The position numbers were made by a program, and so were the translations under genes. Below are positions 44,618-53,668 of a stretch of DNA of 64,000 nucleotides, piece by piece. How positions within the stretch are numbered: the first letter of the stretch is position 1; the number at the start of each line of letters is the position of its first letter. This DNA comes from Chitinophagaceae bacterium BSSC1 (GTDB taxonomy: Bacteria; Bacteroidota; Bacteroidia; Chitinophagales; Chitinophagaceae). The stretch covers positions 372,001 through 436,000 of the forward strand of contig NKJC01000004.1 in assembly GCA_002256435.1 (NCBI GenBank). Reading direction: 5' to 3'. The notes under the pieces are model-generated. The model saw nothing but the letters and a program-made list of their open reading frames with translations. It ran no database searches and was not told the origin of the DNA.

Positions 44618-45115
44618 TTATAACTCAGCCAAAATCCTGTCTAAATATTTTTTCCGGAAATAGAATTCTTTTACTTGCAACAGCTTTTCTTGGGTAAGAG
44701 TATTGCCCGGATGATTTTCCAGAGTCGCTTTAACAGGTTCATATATTTGGGTATTTAATAGGTCAATGGCGGTTTTGATGGCGGATTTGGTCTCCGGCTC
44801 ATCTGCGTCCATGAGTTGTTCGTTTAGATCCATCACTTCCATGAGAAAATCAGGGGAGAGTTGGTATTTCTCGTCTTCTTCTAGTAAGCCTGCTTCTTTT
44901 AAAACATATTTGACCAGCAGATCCTGGTTTTGAAGGGTTTGATAGGCTTTGTTTACCAAGGCGCTCATTTCAAGGGCTTTCTCCTTTTCTTCATCTGAGC
45001 CATTACCATAAAAATCAGGATGGTATTGACGGCTCAATAGGTAGAACTTCTTTTTTACCAGGGCTTGGTCTGGTAAAAAACGCTGTTCTATATCAAATAA
45101 TTCAAAATAGTTCAT
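44618..45115 (-). CDS. hscB: Fe-S assembly co-chaperone HscB
   Basis: 165 residues. The N-terminal J domain has HPD at 32-34 (SRQYHPDFYG), with the usual helix II (FYLLSRQ) and helix III (ALVNKAYQTL). The C-terminal HSCB oligomerisation domain (about 80-165; YQLSPDFLMEVMDLNEQL) binds the scaffold IscU. It would stimulate HscA in iron-sulfur cluster transfer. No isc genes are next to it in this window. A good -7 match, TAGATTTG, lies on the minus strand at 45162-45169, though without a -33 partner. Confidence 0.93.
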   Translation of the reverse strand: MNYFELFDIEQRFLPDQALVKKKFYLLSRQYHPDFYGNGSDEEKEKALEMSALVNKAYQTLQNQDLLVKYVLKEAGLLEEDEKYQLSPDFLMEVMDLNEQLMDADEPETKSAIKTAIDLLNTQIYEPVKATLENHPGNTLTQEKLLQVKEFYFRKKYLDRILAEL

Positions 45116-45125
45116 GTGGTTATGC

Positions 45126-45157
45126 TTGAAGTTCCTGCCTGAGATGGCTTAACTTTA
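45126..45157 (+). promoter_or_regulatory. Candidate promoter of the saccharopine dehydrogenase-like gene
   Basis: TTG (45126-45128), 21 bases, TAACTTTA (45150-45157, seven of eight consensus positions). The transcript start would lie about ten bases before the ATG at 45175. Confidence 0.35.
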
Positions 45158-45174
45158 GGGGCAAATCTAACACA

Positions 45175-46374
45175 ATGCTGGTACTAGGGCTTATTAGAGA
45201 GGGAAAAATTCCCGCAGACAATCGCGTAGCATTAACTCCTGCCCAGTGTAAATTCTTAACCAGCCATTTTCCGGATATCCAGATTAAAGTACAGGCTTCT
45301 CCCAATAGGTGTTTTAGCAATCAGGAATACCTGAACGCGGGCATGGAAATTACCGAAGACCTGAGCGGCTGTGATGTATTGTTGGGGATTAAAGAAGTAC
45401 CCGTTAGCCAGCTCATTCCCAACAAGACTTATTTGTTCTTTTCCCATACTAAGAAAAAACAAGCTTATAATCAGGGGCTCATGCACGCCATGATGGACAA
45501 GGGCATTACCCTCATTGATTATGAGTGTTTAGAGCACAAAGACGGGCAACGCATTATTGGCTTTGGTTTTTTTGCAGGGATTGTAGGTGCCCATAACGGC
45601 ATCATGACCTATGGCAATAGAACTGGTGCTTATCAGATTGGAAGAGTGGGAGACGTAAAAGATTATAGAGAATTGATCCATACATATTTTGGTTTGAAAC
45701 TGCCTCCTATTAAGATTGCGGTTACCGGAAGTGGTAGGGTGGCGCATGGTATTGTAGAGATCATGAACCTCATGGATGTGCAAGAAGTGGAGACGGAAGA
45801 ATATTTAGAACGTGAATTTGACTATCCGGTCTACACCCATTTAAAAGGGAATGACTTGTATAGACACAAAACCAAGGGTACCTATTCCAGAACCGAGTTT
45901 CATGAAAATCCGGATCAATATGAATGTTTGTTTGCACCCTATTTGTCCCAGACAGATCTACTCATGAATGGCATTTATTGGGAGCCAAGGATTCCGCGTT
46001 TGTTTGAAATGGAAGATTTGAAAAGACCCAATTTTAGAATTCAGGCTATTGCCGATATTACCGATGACAAAAATGGTTCTATTCCCTGTAACCTAGGAGA
46101 TGCCACTATTGCGGATCCTATTTATGGTGTCAACAAAATGACTGGGGCTAAAACGGCGCCTTATCAAAAAGATAGTATTGACCTGATGGCTGTGGGAAAT
46201 CTGCCCAATGAATTGCCCAGAGACGCTAGCAGATTTTTTGGAGAACAATTGATCAAGCACGTGTTGAACGATATTCGAAATGGCGGAAGCCCCACCATAG
46301 CCAATGCTACTATTTTGCAAAATGGACAATTGACAGACAACTTCAATTACCTCTCAGACTACGCAGCACATTAA
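45175..46374 (+). CDS. Alanine dehydrogenase-fold oxidoreductase, lysine-forming saccharopine dehydrogenase-like
   Basis: 399 residues of the AlaDh/PNT superfamily. N-terminal domain: GLIREGKIPADNRVALTPAQCK, SPNRCFSNQEYLNAGMEI and GIKEVPVSQLIPNKTYLFFSHTKKKQAYN, the latter close to yeast Lys1. The Rossmann part has VTGSGRVAHGIVEIM with the GxGxxA-type turn. The C-terminal stretch RIQAIADITDDKNGSIPCNLGDATIADPIYGV resembles saccharopine dehydrogenase. The reaction is probably NAD-linked oxidation or reduction around lysine/saccharopine; alanine dehydrogenase is the main alternative. A shared terminator with the convergent E2 gene follows at 46391-46417. Confidence 0.7.
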   Translation: MLVLGLIREGKIPADNRVALTPAQCKFLTSHFPDIQIKVQASPNRCFSNQEYLNAGMEITEDLSGCDVLLGIKEVPVSQLIPNKTYLFFSHTKKKQAYNQGLMHAMMDKGITLIDYECLEHKDGQRIIGFGFFAGIVGAHNGIMTYGNRTGAYQIGRVGDVKDYRELIHTYFGLKLPPIKIAVTGSGRVAHGIVEIMNLMDVQEVETEEYLEREFDYPVYTHLKGNDLYRHKTKGTYSRTEFHENPDQYECLFAPYLSQTDLLMNGIYWEPRIPRLFEMEDLKRPNFRIQAIADITDDKNGSIPCNLGDATIADPIYGVNKMTGAKTAPYQKDSIDLMAVGNLPNELPRDASRFFGEQLIKHVLNDIRNGGSPTIANATILQNGQLTDNFNYLSDYAAH

Positions 46375-46390
46375 AATCAGCACATAAAAA

Positions 46391-46417
46391 AAGCGGCTAC
46401 TCAACAAGTAACCGCTT
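46391..46417. terminator. Bidirectional terminator between convergent genes
   Basis: AAGCGG-C-TACT (46391-46401) pairs with AGTA-A-CCGCTT (46407-46417), one C-A mismatch and a CAACA loop. An A run at 46384-46391 provides the U tract for the minus-strand E2 transcript; on the plus strand the tail is poor in T. Confidence 0.7.
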
Positions 46418-46435
46418 CTATATTGAGCAAGTAAA

Positions 46436-48208
46436 TTAAAGATATTGGAACCACTGTTTGTTGGGATCCCAGTTTTCAAAAGCCTTGGCAACAGCGGTTA
46501 AGAAAGATGCCCCGATGCTACCATCTACAATGCGGTGATCATAGCTCATAGAGAGATACATCATGTGACGGATGGCAATGATATCGCCTTCAGGCGTTTC
46601 CATGACCATGGGTCTTTTCTTAATAGCACCAACGGCTAAAATAGCAACCTGTGGTTGTGGAATAATGGGTGTTCCCATTAGTGATCCAAAAGTACCCACA
46701 TTGGTTAAAGTGAAAGTGCCGCCTTGTGTATCTTCTGGTTTTAGTCTGGTATTTCTAGCCGCATCGGCCAAGCCATTGACTGCCTTACTCAAGCCAACAA
46801 TATTGAGTTGGTCTGCGCCTTTGATAACAGGAACAATCAGGTTGCCAGATGGTAGGGCAGTAGCCATACCAATATTGATATCCTTGCGTATGATCACATT
46901 GTCTCCATCAATGGAGCAATTAACCAACGGGAATTTTTTAATGACTTCAGCAATACACTCAATAAACATGGGAGTGAATGTAAGCTTAGTGCCTTCACGT
47001 TTTTCAAACTCATCTTTCACTTTTGAACGCCAATTCACCATATTGGTTACATCGGCTTCTGTGAAACTGGTTACGTGTGGGCTGGTATGCTTGCTGTCTA
47101 CCATATGCTTGGCAATCAGCTTGCGCATCCTATCCATTTCCTGAATTTCAGTAGCACCGGTAAGGGTCACTGAAGCAGGATTAGAGAACTTACCAGAACT
47201 AGCAACTGGTGCGGATAATGGCACAGTAGATACAGGTGCAGCAACAGAAATAGGAGCTGCCACAGGCGCAGGTGCTACATATGCAGGAGCAACAGGCGCA
47301 GCAGCTACAGGAGCCGGAGCAGCAGTTACTGGTGCTGGTGCAACAGGTTCTGGTATGGTAATTTGTTGAGGTACGGTTGGTGCTTTGTATGCAGCGGCAA
47401 TTGGAGCCGCTACTGGTTCTGGAACAACTGGTGCTACAGGCGCTGCTGGCGCGATGGCTTCTACAGGTGCAGCAACCGGAGCTGGAGCCACGGGCTCTTG
47501 GTAAACAGGTGCAGCTGCCACAGGCTCTTGATAAACAGGAGCTGAAGCCACAGGCGCAACGGGTTGTTGGTAAACAGGGGGTGGCGCTTGATAAACTGGT
47601 GCAGGCTGATAAACAGGAATCTTTCCTGCTTTCTTGTCTGCCACATATTGTAAAACGTCTTTTTTAGAAACCCTGCCTTCATTACCAGTGCCAGGAATTC
47701 TTTCTAATTCACTCAAGCTAATGCCTTCGCTATTAGCAATATTCAATACCAGGGGAGAATAAAAACGGTTGCCAATGGGCTTATCAGGTAATTCGTAAGC
47801 AGATGGTGTATAGGGAACCTGTGGTTCAGGAACAGGTGCAACAAAAGCTGCAACAGGTGCTGGTTCAACAGGTGCTTGATAGCTAATTGGAGCAGGAGCA
47901 GCAATAGGTTCAGGCACCACTACTGGTTCTACAACAGGAGCAGGTGCGGCAGGTGCAATAGCGTCAACGCTGGTTTGAATGCGCGCTATGACTGTACCAA
48001 TAGGCACAACATCGTTCACATTGTATAAAATTTCAAGTAGGATACCTTGTTCTGTAGATGGAACCTCACTGTCCACTTTGTCAGTGGCAATGTCTAAAAC
48101 GGTCTCATCATGTTTCACAAAATCGCCCACCTGTTTATGCCATTTCAAAATGGTGGCTTCCATGATACTTTCGCCCAGTTTGGGCATCACCAATTCAGCA
48201 ATTGCCAT
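46436..48208 (-). CDS. 2-oxo acid dehydrogenase E2 acyltransferase
   Basis: 590 residues. The single lipoyl domain has the modified lysine K44 in ATDKVDSEVP. A peripheral-subunit-binding domain lies at about 153-193 (SPLVLNIANSEGISLSELERIPGTGNEGRVSKKDVLQYV). The catalytic domain ends with SYDHRIVDGS (555-564) with H558 and D562. Two Ala/Pro/Val/Gln-rich linkers, at about 75-140 and 205-345, are unusually long. It transfers acyl groups from lipoate to CoA in a branched-chain or pyruvate-type complex; E1 and E3 are not in this window, so the complex is not decided. Confidence 0.9.
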   Translation of the reverse strand: MAIAELVMPKLGESIMEATILKWHKQVGDFVKHDETVLDIATDKVDSEVPSTEQGILLEILYNVNDVVPIGTVIARIQTSVDAIAPAAPAPVVEPVVVPEPIAAPAPISYQAPVEPAPVAAFVAPVPEPQVPYTPSAYELPDKPIGNRFYSPLVLNIANSEGISLSELERIPGTGNEGRVSKKDVLQYVADKKAGKIPVYQPAPVYQAPPPVYQQPVAPVASAPVYQEPVAAAPVYQEPVAPAPVAAPVEAIAPAAPVAPVVPEPVAAPIAAAYKAPTVPQQITIPEPVAPAPVTAAPAPVAAAPVAPAYVAPAPVAAPISVAAPVSTVPLSAPVASSGKFSNPASVTLTGATEIQEMDRMRKLIAKHMVDSKHTSPHVTSFTEADVTNMVNWRSKVKDEFEKREGTKLTFTPMFIECIAEVIKKFPLVNCSIDGDNVIIRKDINIGMATALPSGNLIVPVIKGADQLNIVGLSKAVNGLADAARNTRLKPEDTQGGTFTLTNVGTFGSLMGTPIIPQPQVAILAVGAIKKRPMVMETPEGDIIAIRHMMYLSMSYDHRIVDGSIGASFLTAVAKAFENWDPNKQWFQYL

Positions 48209-48302
48209 ACGATCGTCCTTTTTAAATTGGATAATTTGTTATCCCTAAATCCTTGATGCTCTTCCACAAAAAACAGCTAACTAACAAATGTAGAAGTAAG
48301 TA

Positions 48303-49571
48303 TTATAAATCATTTGAATGGTTATCCACAATTAACATTCTCAAGAGGTTCAATGCATTGGTGGCAGTAAGGGTAATATTCCTTTGCCTATCGTAACGGA
48401 ACTGAAAAGACTTGGCTATTACTCGGTTTTTATCGGCCACCGCCATCCATACTAAACCTACTGGTTTTTCAACTGTCCCTCCGTCTGGCCCCATGATTCC
48501 ACTAACAGCAATGGAATAATCCGTTTCCATGATTTCACGAACTTTTTTGGCCATCTGTTTTACCGTGGCTTCGCTCACCGCACCTTGCGTATTAAGAGTT
48601 TCTTCTGAAACTTCTAAAACATTGGTTTTGATTCTATTATCATAACTAACTACAGTTCCTTTGTAATAAACGGATGATCCAGGTGCACTCGTAATCAGGT
48701 GTGCAATATAGCCTCCTGTGCAACTTTCGGCAGTTGATAAGGTGGTACCGCTGTTTATCAACAAACCAGCCACCACGGTTTCCATAGACTCGTCTTTGTC
48801 CGTAACCAAGAATTCTCCTACCGCTTTTTTTAGTGTTTCAAAATGCTGCGCTACTTCTTGTTGTAACAAAGCTTTGTCATAACCAAAAGCACTAAGTCGC
48901 AAACGCACCATGCCATAATTGGGCAGGTAAGCCAGTTTAATATGTTCGGGTAGAGCTGCTTCTTCCTTAGCAATCCTTTCTGCTAAAAAGGATTCTCCAA
49001 TACCATAGGTTAACAAAGTCTGGTGTTCTAAAAATCCTGTTTTAAAATAAGTAGGAAGTAGAGGAAGTACATGATCTTTCATTAAACCCTTCATCTCATG
49101 TGGTACCCCAGGCAAGGAAATAAATACCTTGTCATCCTTTTCAAACCACATACCAGGTGCCGTACCTTTTTCATTTTTGAGTACTTTACAAACATCAGGA
49201 ACCTCCGCCTGTTTGGCATTTCGCTCAATCATGGGTCTTTTCAGAATCTGTTCAAAAATATGGGTCACGTGCGCCAATGTTGGTTGATCCACCACCATTT
49301 TACCTCCAAAATATTCACAAAGCAAGGGCTTGGTAATATCGTCAGCTGTAGGGCCTAATCCACCAGTAATCAGAATAATGGAAGCGCGTTTGGCTTCCTG
49401 GTCAAGTGCTTCCCAAATATCATCCCAATTGTCTCCAACAGCTACGCGATGGCAGACTGGAATCCCAATCTGATTGAGCTGCTGTGCCATCCAGGCACTA
49501 TTGGTATCAACTACTTGACCAATCAATAATTCATCCCCAATGGTAATAATGGACGCCAGAACTTTTTCCAT
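48303..49571 (-). CDS. cinA: CinA family nicotinamide-nucleotide amidase
   Basis: 422 residues from the ATG at 49571; the open frame extends to a TTG seven codons earlier. The N-terminal MoCF/COG1058 domain has ITIGDELLIGQVVDTNSAWMAQQL and ILITGGLGPTADDITK, and the C-terminal NMN deamidase domain has STAESCTGGYIAHLITSAPGSSVYYKGTVVSYDNRIK and IAVSGIMGPDGGT. It should recycle nicotinamide mononucleotide by deamidation. A consensus-like TTATCCACA occurs inside the 3' part but is probably coincidence. Confidence 0.92.
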   Translation of the reverse strand: MEKVLASIITIGDELLIGQVVDTNSAWMAQQLNQIGIPVCHRVAVGDNWDDIWEALDQEAKRASIILITGGLGPTADDITKPLLCEYFGGKMVVDQPTLAHVTHIFEQILKRPMIERNAKQAEVPDVCKVLKNEKGTAPGMWFEKDDKVFISLPGVPHEMKGLMKDHVLPLLPTYFKTGFLEHQTLLTYGIGESFLAERIAKEEAALPEHIKLAYLPNYGMVRLRLSAFGYDKALLQQEVAQHFETLKKAVGEFLVTDKDESMETVVAGLLINSGTTLSTAESCTGGYIAHLITSAPGSSVYYKGTVVSYDNRIKTNVLEVSEETLNTQGAVSEATVKQMAKKVREIMETDYSIAVSGIMGPDGGTVEKPVGLVWMAVADKNRVIAKSFQFRYDRQRNITLTATNALNLLRMLIVDNHSNDL

Positions 49572-49628
49572 ATTTGCTGCTTTGGGCTGCAAGTTAAGTG
49601 CTAGATTCGCTCAACTTAAAAAAAAGCC

Positions 49629-50057
49629 ATGCAAGAACAGAATTTTCAAAACCATACCCGATTAGTAACCCTTTATCACAAGATTACTTATCCTGCTTTA
49701 TTAGCTATTTTAGTTGGGGCAGGAATAAACCTTGGTAATAGTAGCCAAGACAATCTCTATTCAGCATCCCTAATTTTTGCCTTGGCCATGGTGGTGTCAA
49801 TAACCTTGTATTATGCCCGAGGATTTGCTCTAAAAGCCAATGACCGCGCCATTAGAGCAGAAGAAAATTTTAGACATTTCTTGCTTACTAGTAAACCCTT
49901 GCCACAAGGTTTGAAACTAAGTCAGATTGTGGCTTTGCGCTTTGCATCAGACGCTGAATTGCCAGCATTAGCTGAACAAGCATTAGCAGAAAAAATGGGG
50001 CAGAAGTCCATCAAAGCCGCTATTAAAAATTGGAAGGCAGATTACGAAAGGGTCTGA
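49629..50057 (+). CDS. DUF6526 family membrane protein
   Basis: 142 residues. Two membrane helices (about 18-36 and 44-64) are followed by the family's typical ALKANDRAIRAEENFRHFLLTSKPLPQGLKLSQIVALRFASDAELPALAEQAL and a C-terminal KSIKAAIKNWKADYERV. The function is unknown. Its end overlaps the convergent thioesterase gene by 16 bases. Confidence 0.82.
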   Translation: MQEQNFQNHTRLVTLYHKITYPALLAILVGAGINLGNSSQDNLYSASLIFALAMVVSITLYYARGFALKANDRAIRAEENFRHFLLTSKPLPQGLKLSQIVALRFASDAELPALAEQALAEKMGQKSIKAAIKNWKADYERV

Positions 50058-50461
50058 AAAAATGGTTCCAATTTAGACTTGAATTGGGGCGGCATAGCTA
50101 CCCGTTTCATAGTGGCAATATCAATAAAATACAAAGTTACTTTCCCAGTGGTGAGTAACTTTTTCTTTTCATTAAATACCTCGTGGTAAAAACTGATCTG
50201 GTGTTTATCGGGTAATTCCCTTAACTGGGTCTTGATGGTAATCAGGTCATCATAATGTGCTGGACGCAGAAAATTGGCATGCATTTCTACAACCGGCATT
50301 TTCACTCCCATAGCTTCCATGTCTTTATAGGTAAATCCTAGGTCTCGAATACATTCGGCCCTACCAACTTCAAAATACTGAGCATAATTGCCATAATAGA
50401 CTATATCCATCTGGTCTGTCTCTGCATATCTGACCCTAATCTGCGTGCTGTGTTCGTACAT
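50042..50461 (-). CDS. YbgC/4HBT-type acyl-CoA thioesterase
   Basis: 139 residues from the ATG at 50461; the frame is open three codons further to a TTG. The hot-dog fold and the catalytic motif are clear: IRVRYAETDQMDIVYYGNYAQYFEVGRAECIRDLGF. The Asp in ETDQMD aligns with the catalytic acid of 4-hydroxybenzoyl-CoA thioesterase and YbgC. It hydrolyses a short or aromatic acyl-CoA; the exact substrate is open. Confidence 0.9.
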   Translation of the reverse strand: MYEHSTQIRVRYAETDQMDIVYYGNYAQYFEVGRAECIRDLGFTYKDMEAMGVKMPVVEMHANFLRPAHYDDLITIKTQLRELPDKHQISFYHEVFNEKKKLLTTGKVTLYFIDIATMKRVAMPPQFKSKLEPFFQTLS

Positions 50462-50524
50462 AATTCCCAATTTGTTGACAAACTTACACCCCTTATCTGT
50501 TTTTCCACAAAACTTGGAACGGTG

Positions 50525-50554
50525 TTTGCATCACTTACACGAATCATACCTTTA
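50525..50554 (+). promoter_or_regulatory. Candidate promoter of the envelope operon
   Basis: TTTG (50525-50528), 18 bases, TACCTTTA (50547-50554, seven of eight positions). The leader would be about 55 bases before the ATG at 50615. Confidence 0.4.
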
Positions 50555-50614
50555 AATACTTTTACTTTTTGTTTAGAAATAAAGGGAAACCTTTGTTCAA
50601 AGCCTGATCCCAAT

Positions 50615-53600
50615 ATGAAGCCATTGATCCGTATAATGCTTGTCCTCTGCCTTTGGGTAGGACTGCTTAATCACCTAGGGGCACAGTCAACTGCTATTTA
50701 CAATGACCCAGACGCTAGTTTTAAACAGGCCAAGGATTGGTACCAACAAGAACAATTTGGGTTGGCCTATCCATTGTTTAAATGGTTGTCTAAAAATGAT
50801 CAGGCCAATAGCCAGGTTCCTGAACAACTAAAAGCGGAATCTCAATTCTATGCCTTGGTTTGCGCACTCAAACAACAAGACAAAACCCAAGAAACAGCTG
50901 CTTTGGAATTTGCTGCTATGAATCAGCAAAGGCCCTTGGTGCAAAGAATGCGTTATTATTTGGGTGAATATTATTTTCAACAACAAGCATTTGCCAAAGC
51001 CCAAGAACAATTTGAACAAACAGGGATTGCCAATTTGAGCAATGCCGAAATTGCCAGTTTAAAATTTCATCAGGCATATGGCTATTTTGTGATGAAAGAT
51101 TTTAACAAGGCTAAGCCACTTTTTAATACCGTTAGACAATTAGAGCAGGACCCCAATTATATAGAAGCCAATTATTATTATGGGTTTATCTGTTTTTATG
51201 AGAAGGACTATAAAGAAGCATTGGCAGGTTTTAGGATTGCAGAAAAAGATCCAAATTACCAATTAGTGGTTCCCTTTTATCTTTCTGAAATCTATTATTT
51301 TAACGGACAACCGGAACTGGCTTTGCAAACAGCCCAACAGGCATTGTTAAAAGGGGGACAGTTTTATGATTTGCAAATGCGCCAATTAGCTGGTCATATT
51401 TTGTTTGAACAAAGAGCTTATGACAAAGCCCTTCCTTATTTAAAACAATATGTAAGTGGAACTGAGAAAGTGCGTAGAGAAGACTTGTATGAATTGTCTT
51501 ATTGTTATTATGAAGCTTCCAATTGGCCAGGCGCCATTGATGGGTTTAAACAATTAGGTGGCGGGGCCGATTCCTTGGCTCAGAACAGTATGTACTTATT
51601 GGCCAACGCCTATTTGAAAATCAATGACAAGACCAATGCCAGAAATGCATTCCAATTCTGTGCAGCAAATAATAGCAATGCGGTACAAAAAGAAGTGGCC
51701 ATTTTTCATTATGCCAAGCTTTCTTATGATTTGAATTTTATGGATCTGGCCCTAAAAGAGTTGCAAAGTTTTATAGCCAAGTATCCCAAGTCTGTTTACC
51801 TGCCTGAAGCAAGAGAATTGATGGTGAGTACCCTTAGTCATTCCAATAATTTTAAAGAGGCGTTGGTGTTGTATGAACAGATTGGCAACAAAACGGAAAG
51901 TCTCAAACAAATCTATCCATCATTGGTGTTTGGTCGCGCGGTAGAATACGTGAATGACCAACAATTGATAAAAGCGGATTCTCTATTTGCCATCATTCAA
52001 CAATTACCCAATAACCAACAACAACTGGCCCTCAGTCAGTTTTGGAGAGGGGAGATTGCCTATAGAACTGGCAAGAATGAAGAAGCAGTGTTGGAATTGA
52101 GTAGTTATTTAAAAAATCCCAGAACCAATGGACAGGCAAGCGTATTAAATGCCCAATATACGCTTGGTTATGCCTTGTTAAAGATGAACAATTATGGTGC
52201 AGCCAAAGCCAATTTTGAACCAGTGGCTAGTAGGGCTGCTGCTGGATCTGGAGCCATTGAACAGGATGCTTTTTTACGCGTAGCAGATTGCGAGTTCATG
52301 CTCAAGTCTTATAAAACGGCATTAAAACAATATGAGCAAATCATAGCCTGGCAATTACCATCAGCAGATTATGCGGCTTTTCAAAAAGCCATTATTGCTG
52401 GTGCATTAAACAAACCAACAGACAAACTCAACCAATTAGAGCAATTCCAGTCTCAGTATTTGCGCTCGGCTTTATTGGCAGATGTGCAAATGGAAATAGC
52501 CAATACCCAAATGTCTAGCGAAAACTATGCAGCGGCCGTTACAGCATTAGAAAAGATTCTAAACAATCCCAAAGCAACTAATTATCATCCCGAAGTATTG
52601 CTCAAATTGGGTGTGGCCAATTTTAACCTAGACAAGAATACCGAGTCCTTGGATTATTTTAAACAATTGGTTAAAAAATATCCCAATGCTGCTCAGAGCA
52701 ATGACGCGGTTGATTATATCCGTAACCTATTTGTGGCCAAACAACAGCCAGGAGATTATGTCACATTCATGAAAGAAAATGGCAAAGACGTTTCAAATAA
52801 TGAAGCCGATTCCTTGAGTTATAAATCTGCCATGATTCGTTATGAAGCAAAAGATTTTGTAGGTGCACAACAGGGCTTTGAAACCTATTTAAAAGGATTT
52901 TCACATGGGCGTTATCAAATGGAAGCGCATTATTTTAGTGCTGAAATTGCCCTGTCAAATAAAAACAATACCCTTGCCCTACAAGAGTATCAGGCAGTGG
53001 CAGATCAAGCCCCCACTAGATATGCAGAGCGCAGTGCTTTGCAAGCTGCAAGAATCCTCTATTTTGACAATAAGGACTATACTGCAGCAGCCAAATACTT
53101 TGGCCAATTAAAAGCCATGGCTACGCAGCAGGAGAATAGACTAGAAGCCATGCGAGGTTTATTACGTTGCCAGTTTAAAACAGAACAGTGGCAACAAGCT
53201 GCTCCTAATGCACAGGAATTATTAGCAGAGAAAGGCATTGCGGCAGATGATAGAACCATGGCCAATTTGGTTTTGGCAAAGAATAATCAATTACAAGAAT
53301 TATTTGCACCAGCAACAGAAGCGTATAAAACAGTAATAGCAGCTGGAAGGTCTGAGTGGGCTGCAGAATCTCAATACAGATTAGCTGAGATTCAATTCAA
53401 ACAACACCGTTTACCAGAAGCAGAAAAAGCGGCTTTTGAAGTGATTAAGAAATGGGGTTCTTATGAAGCATGGGTGGCCAAATCATATTTGTTGTTGGGC
53501 GATATTTATTTTGAACAAAAAGACCTCTTTAATGCGGAAGCCACTTTTAAGAGCATTGTAGATAATGCCAGTTCATTGGCTGTGAAGAAAGAAGCCCAAC

Positions 53601-53659
53601 TCAAATTGGATCAAGTGTTGGTAGAGAAAAACAAGACAAATAAAATTGAACAGCAGTAA
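50615..53659 (+). CDS. Secreted tetratricopeptide-repeat protein
   Basis: 1,014 residues from the ATG at 50615, chosen because MKPLIRIMLVLCLWVGLLNHLGAQS is a signal peptide; the open frame reaches back to 50450 without one. The mature protein is almost all TPR/Sel1-like helical pairs (for example QFGLAYPLFKWLSK, AIDGFKQLGGGADSLAQNSMYLLANAYLK, AVLELSSYLKNPRTNGQAS, AVTALEKILNNPKATNYHPEVLLKLGVANF), probably more than 20 units. It should be a periplasmic scaffold. It is followed nine bases later by the Lys/Ser-rich barrel gene and heads a four-gene operon. Confidence 0.87.
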   Translation: MKPLIRIMLVLCLWVGLLNHLGAQSTAIYNDPDASFKQAKDWYQQEQFGLAYPLFKWLSKNDQANSQVPEQLKAESQFYALVCALKQQDKTQETAALEFAAMNQQRPLVQRMRYYLGEYYFQQQAFAKAQEQFEQTGIANLSNAEIASLKFHQAYGYFVMKDFNKAKPLFNTVRQLEQDPNYIEANYYYGFICFYEKDYKEALAGFRIAEKDPNYQLVVPFYLSEIYYFNGQPELALQTAQQALLKGGQFYDLQMRQLAGHILFEQRAYDKALPYLKQYVSGTEKVRREDLYELSYCYYEASNWPGAIDGFKQLGGGADSLAQNSMYLLANAYLKINDKTNARNAFQFCAANNSNAVQKEVAIFHYAKLSYDLNFMDLALKELQSFIAKYPKSVYLPEARELMVSTLSHSNNFKEALVLYEQIGNKTESLKQIYPSLVFGRAVEYVNDQQLIKADSLFAIIQQLPNNQQQLALSQFWRGEIAYRTGKNEEAVLELSSYLKNPRTNGQASVLNAQYTLGYALLKMNNYGAAKANFEPVASRAAAGSGAIEQDAFLRVADCEFMLKSYKTALKQYEQIIAWQLPSADYAAFQKAIIAGALNKPTDKLNQLEQFQSQYLRSALLADVQMEIANTQMSSENYAAAVTALEKILNNPKATNYHPEVLLKLGVANFNLDKNTESLDYFKQLVKKYPNAAQSNDAVDYIRNLFVAKQQPGDYVTFMKENGKDVSNNEADSLSYKSAMIRYEAKDFVGAQQGFETYLKGFSHGRYQMEAHYFSAEIALSNKNNTLALQEYQAVADQAPTRYAERSALQAARILYFDNKDYTAAAKYFGQLKAMATQQENRLEAMRGLLRCQFKTEQWQQAAPNAQELLAEKGIAADDRTMANLVLAKNNQLQELFAPATEAYKTVIAAGRSEWAAESQYRLAEIQFKQHRLPEAEKAAFEVIKKWGSYEAWVAKSYLLLGDIYFEQKDLFNAEATFKSIVDNASSLAVKKEAQLKLDQVLVEKNKTNKIEQQ

Positions 53660-53668
53660 ACTGAAAAT

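Noticed and set aside
46572..47144. 190-codon plus-strand open frame opposite the E2 gene
   Set aside because: The minus strand encodes the conserved acyltransferase domain with catalytic His and Asp; the opposite frame is a shadow.
46900..47960. GCA/GGTGC-rich repeats in the E2 gene as a possible CRISPR or tandem repeat array
   Set aside because: They are irregular codons for Ala, Pro and Val in the flexible linkers, with no regular spacer and no cas genes.
48322..48330. Second TTATCCACA as a replication-origin marker
   Set aside because: A single isolated match in a coding region; no cluster of boxes, no AT-rich unwinding element and no dnaA or dnaN nearby.
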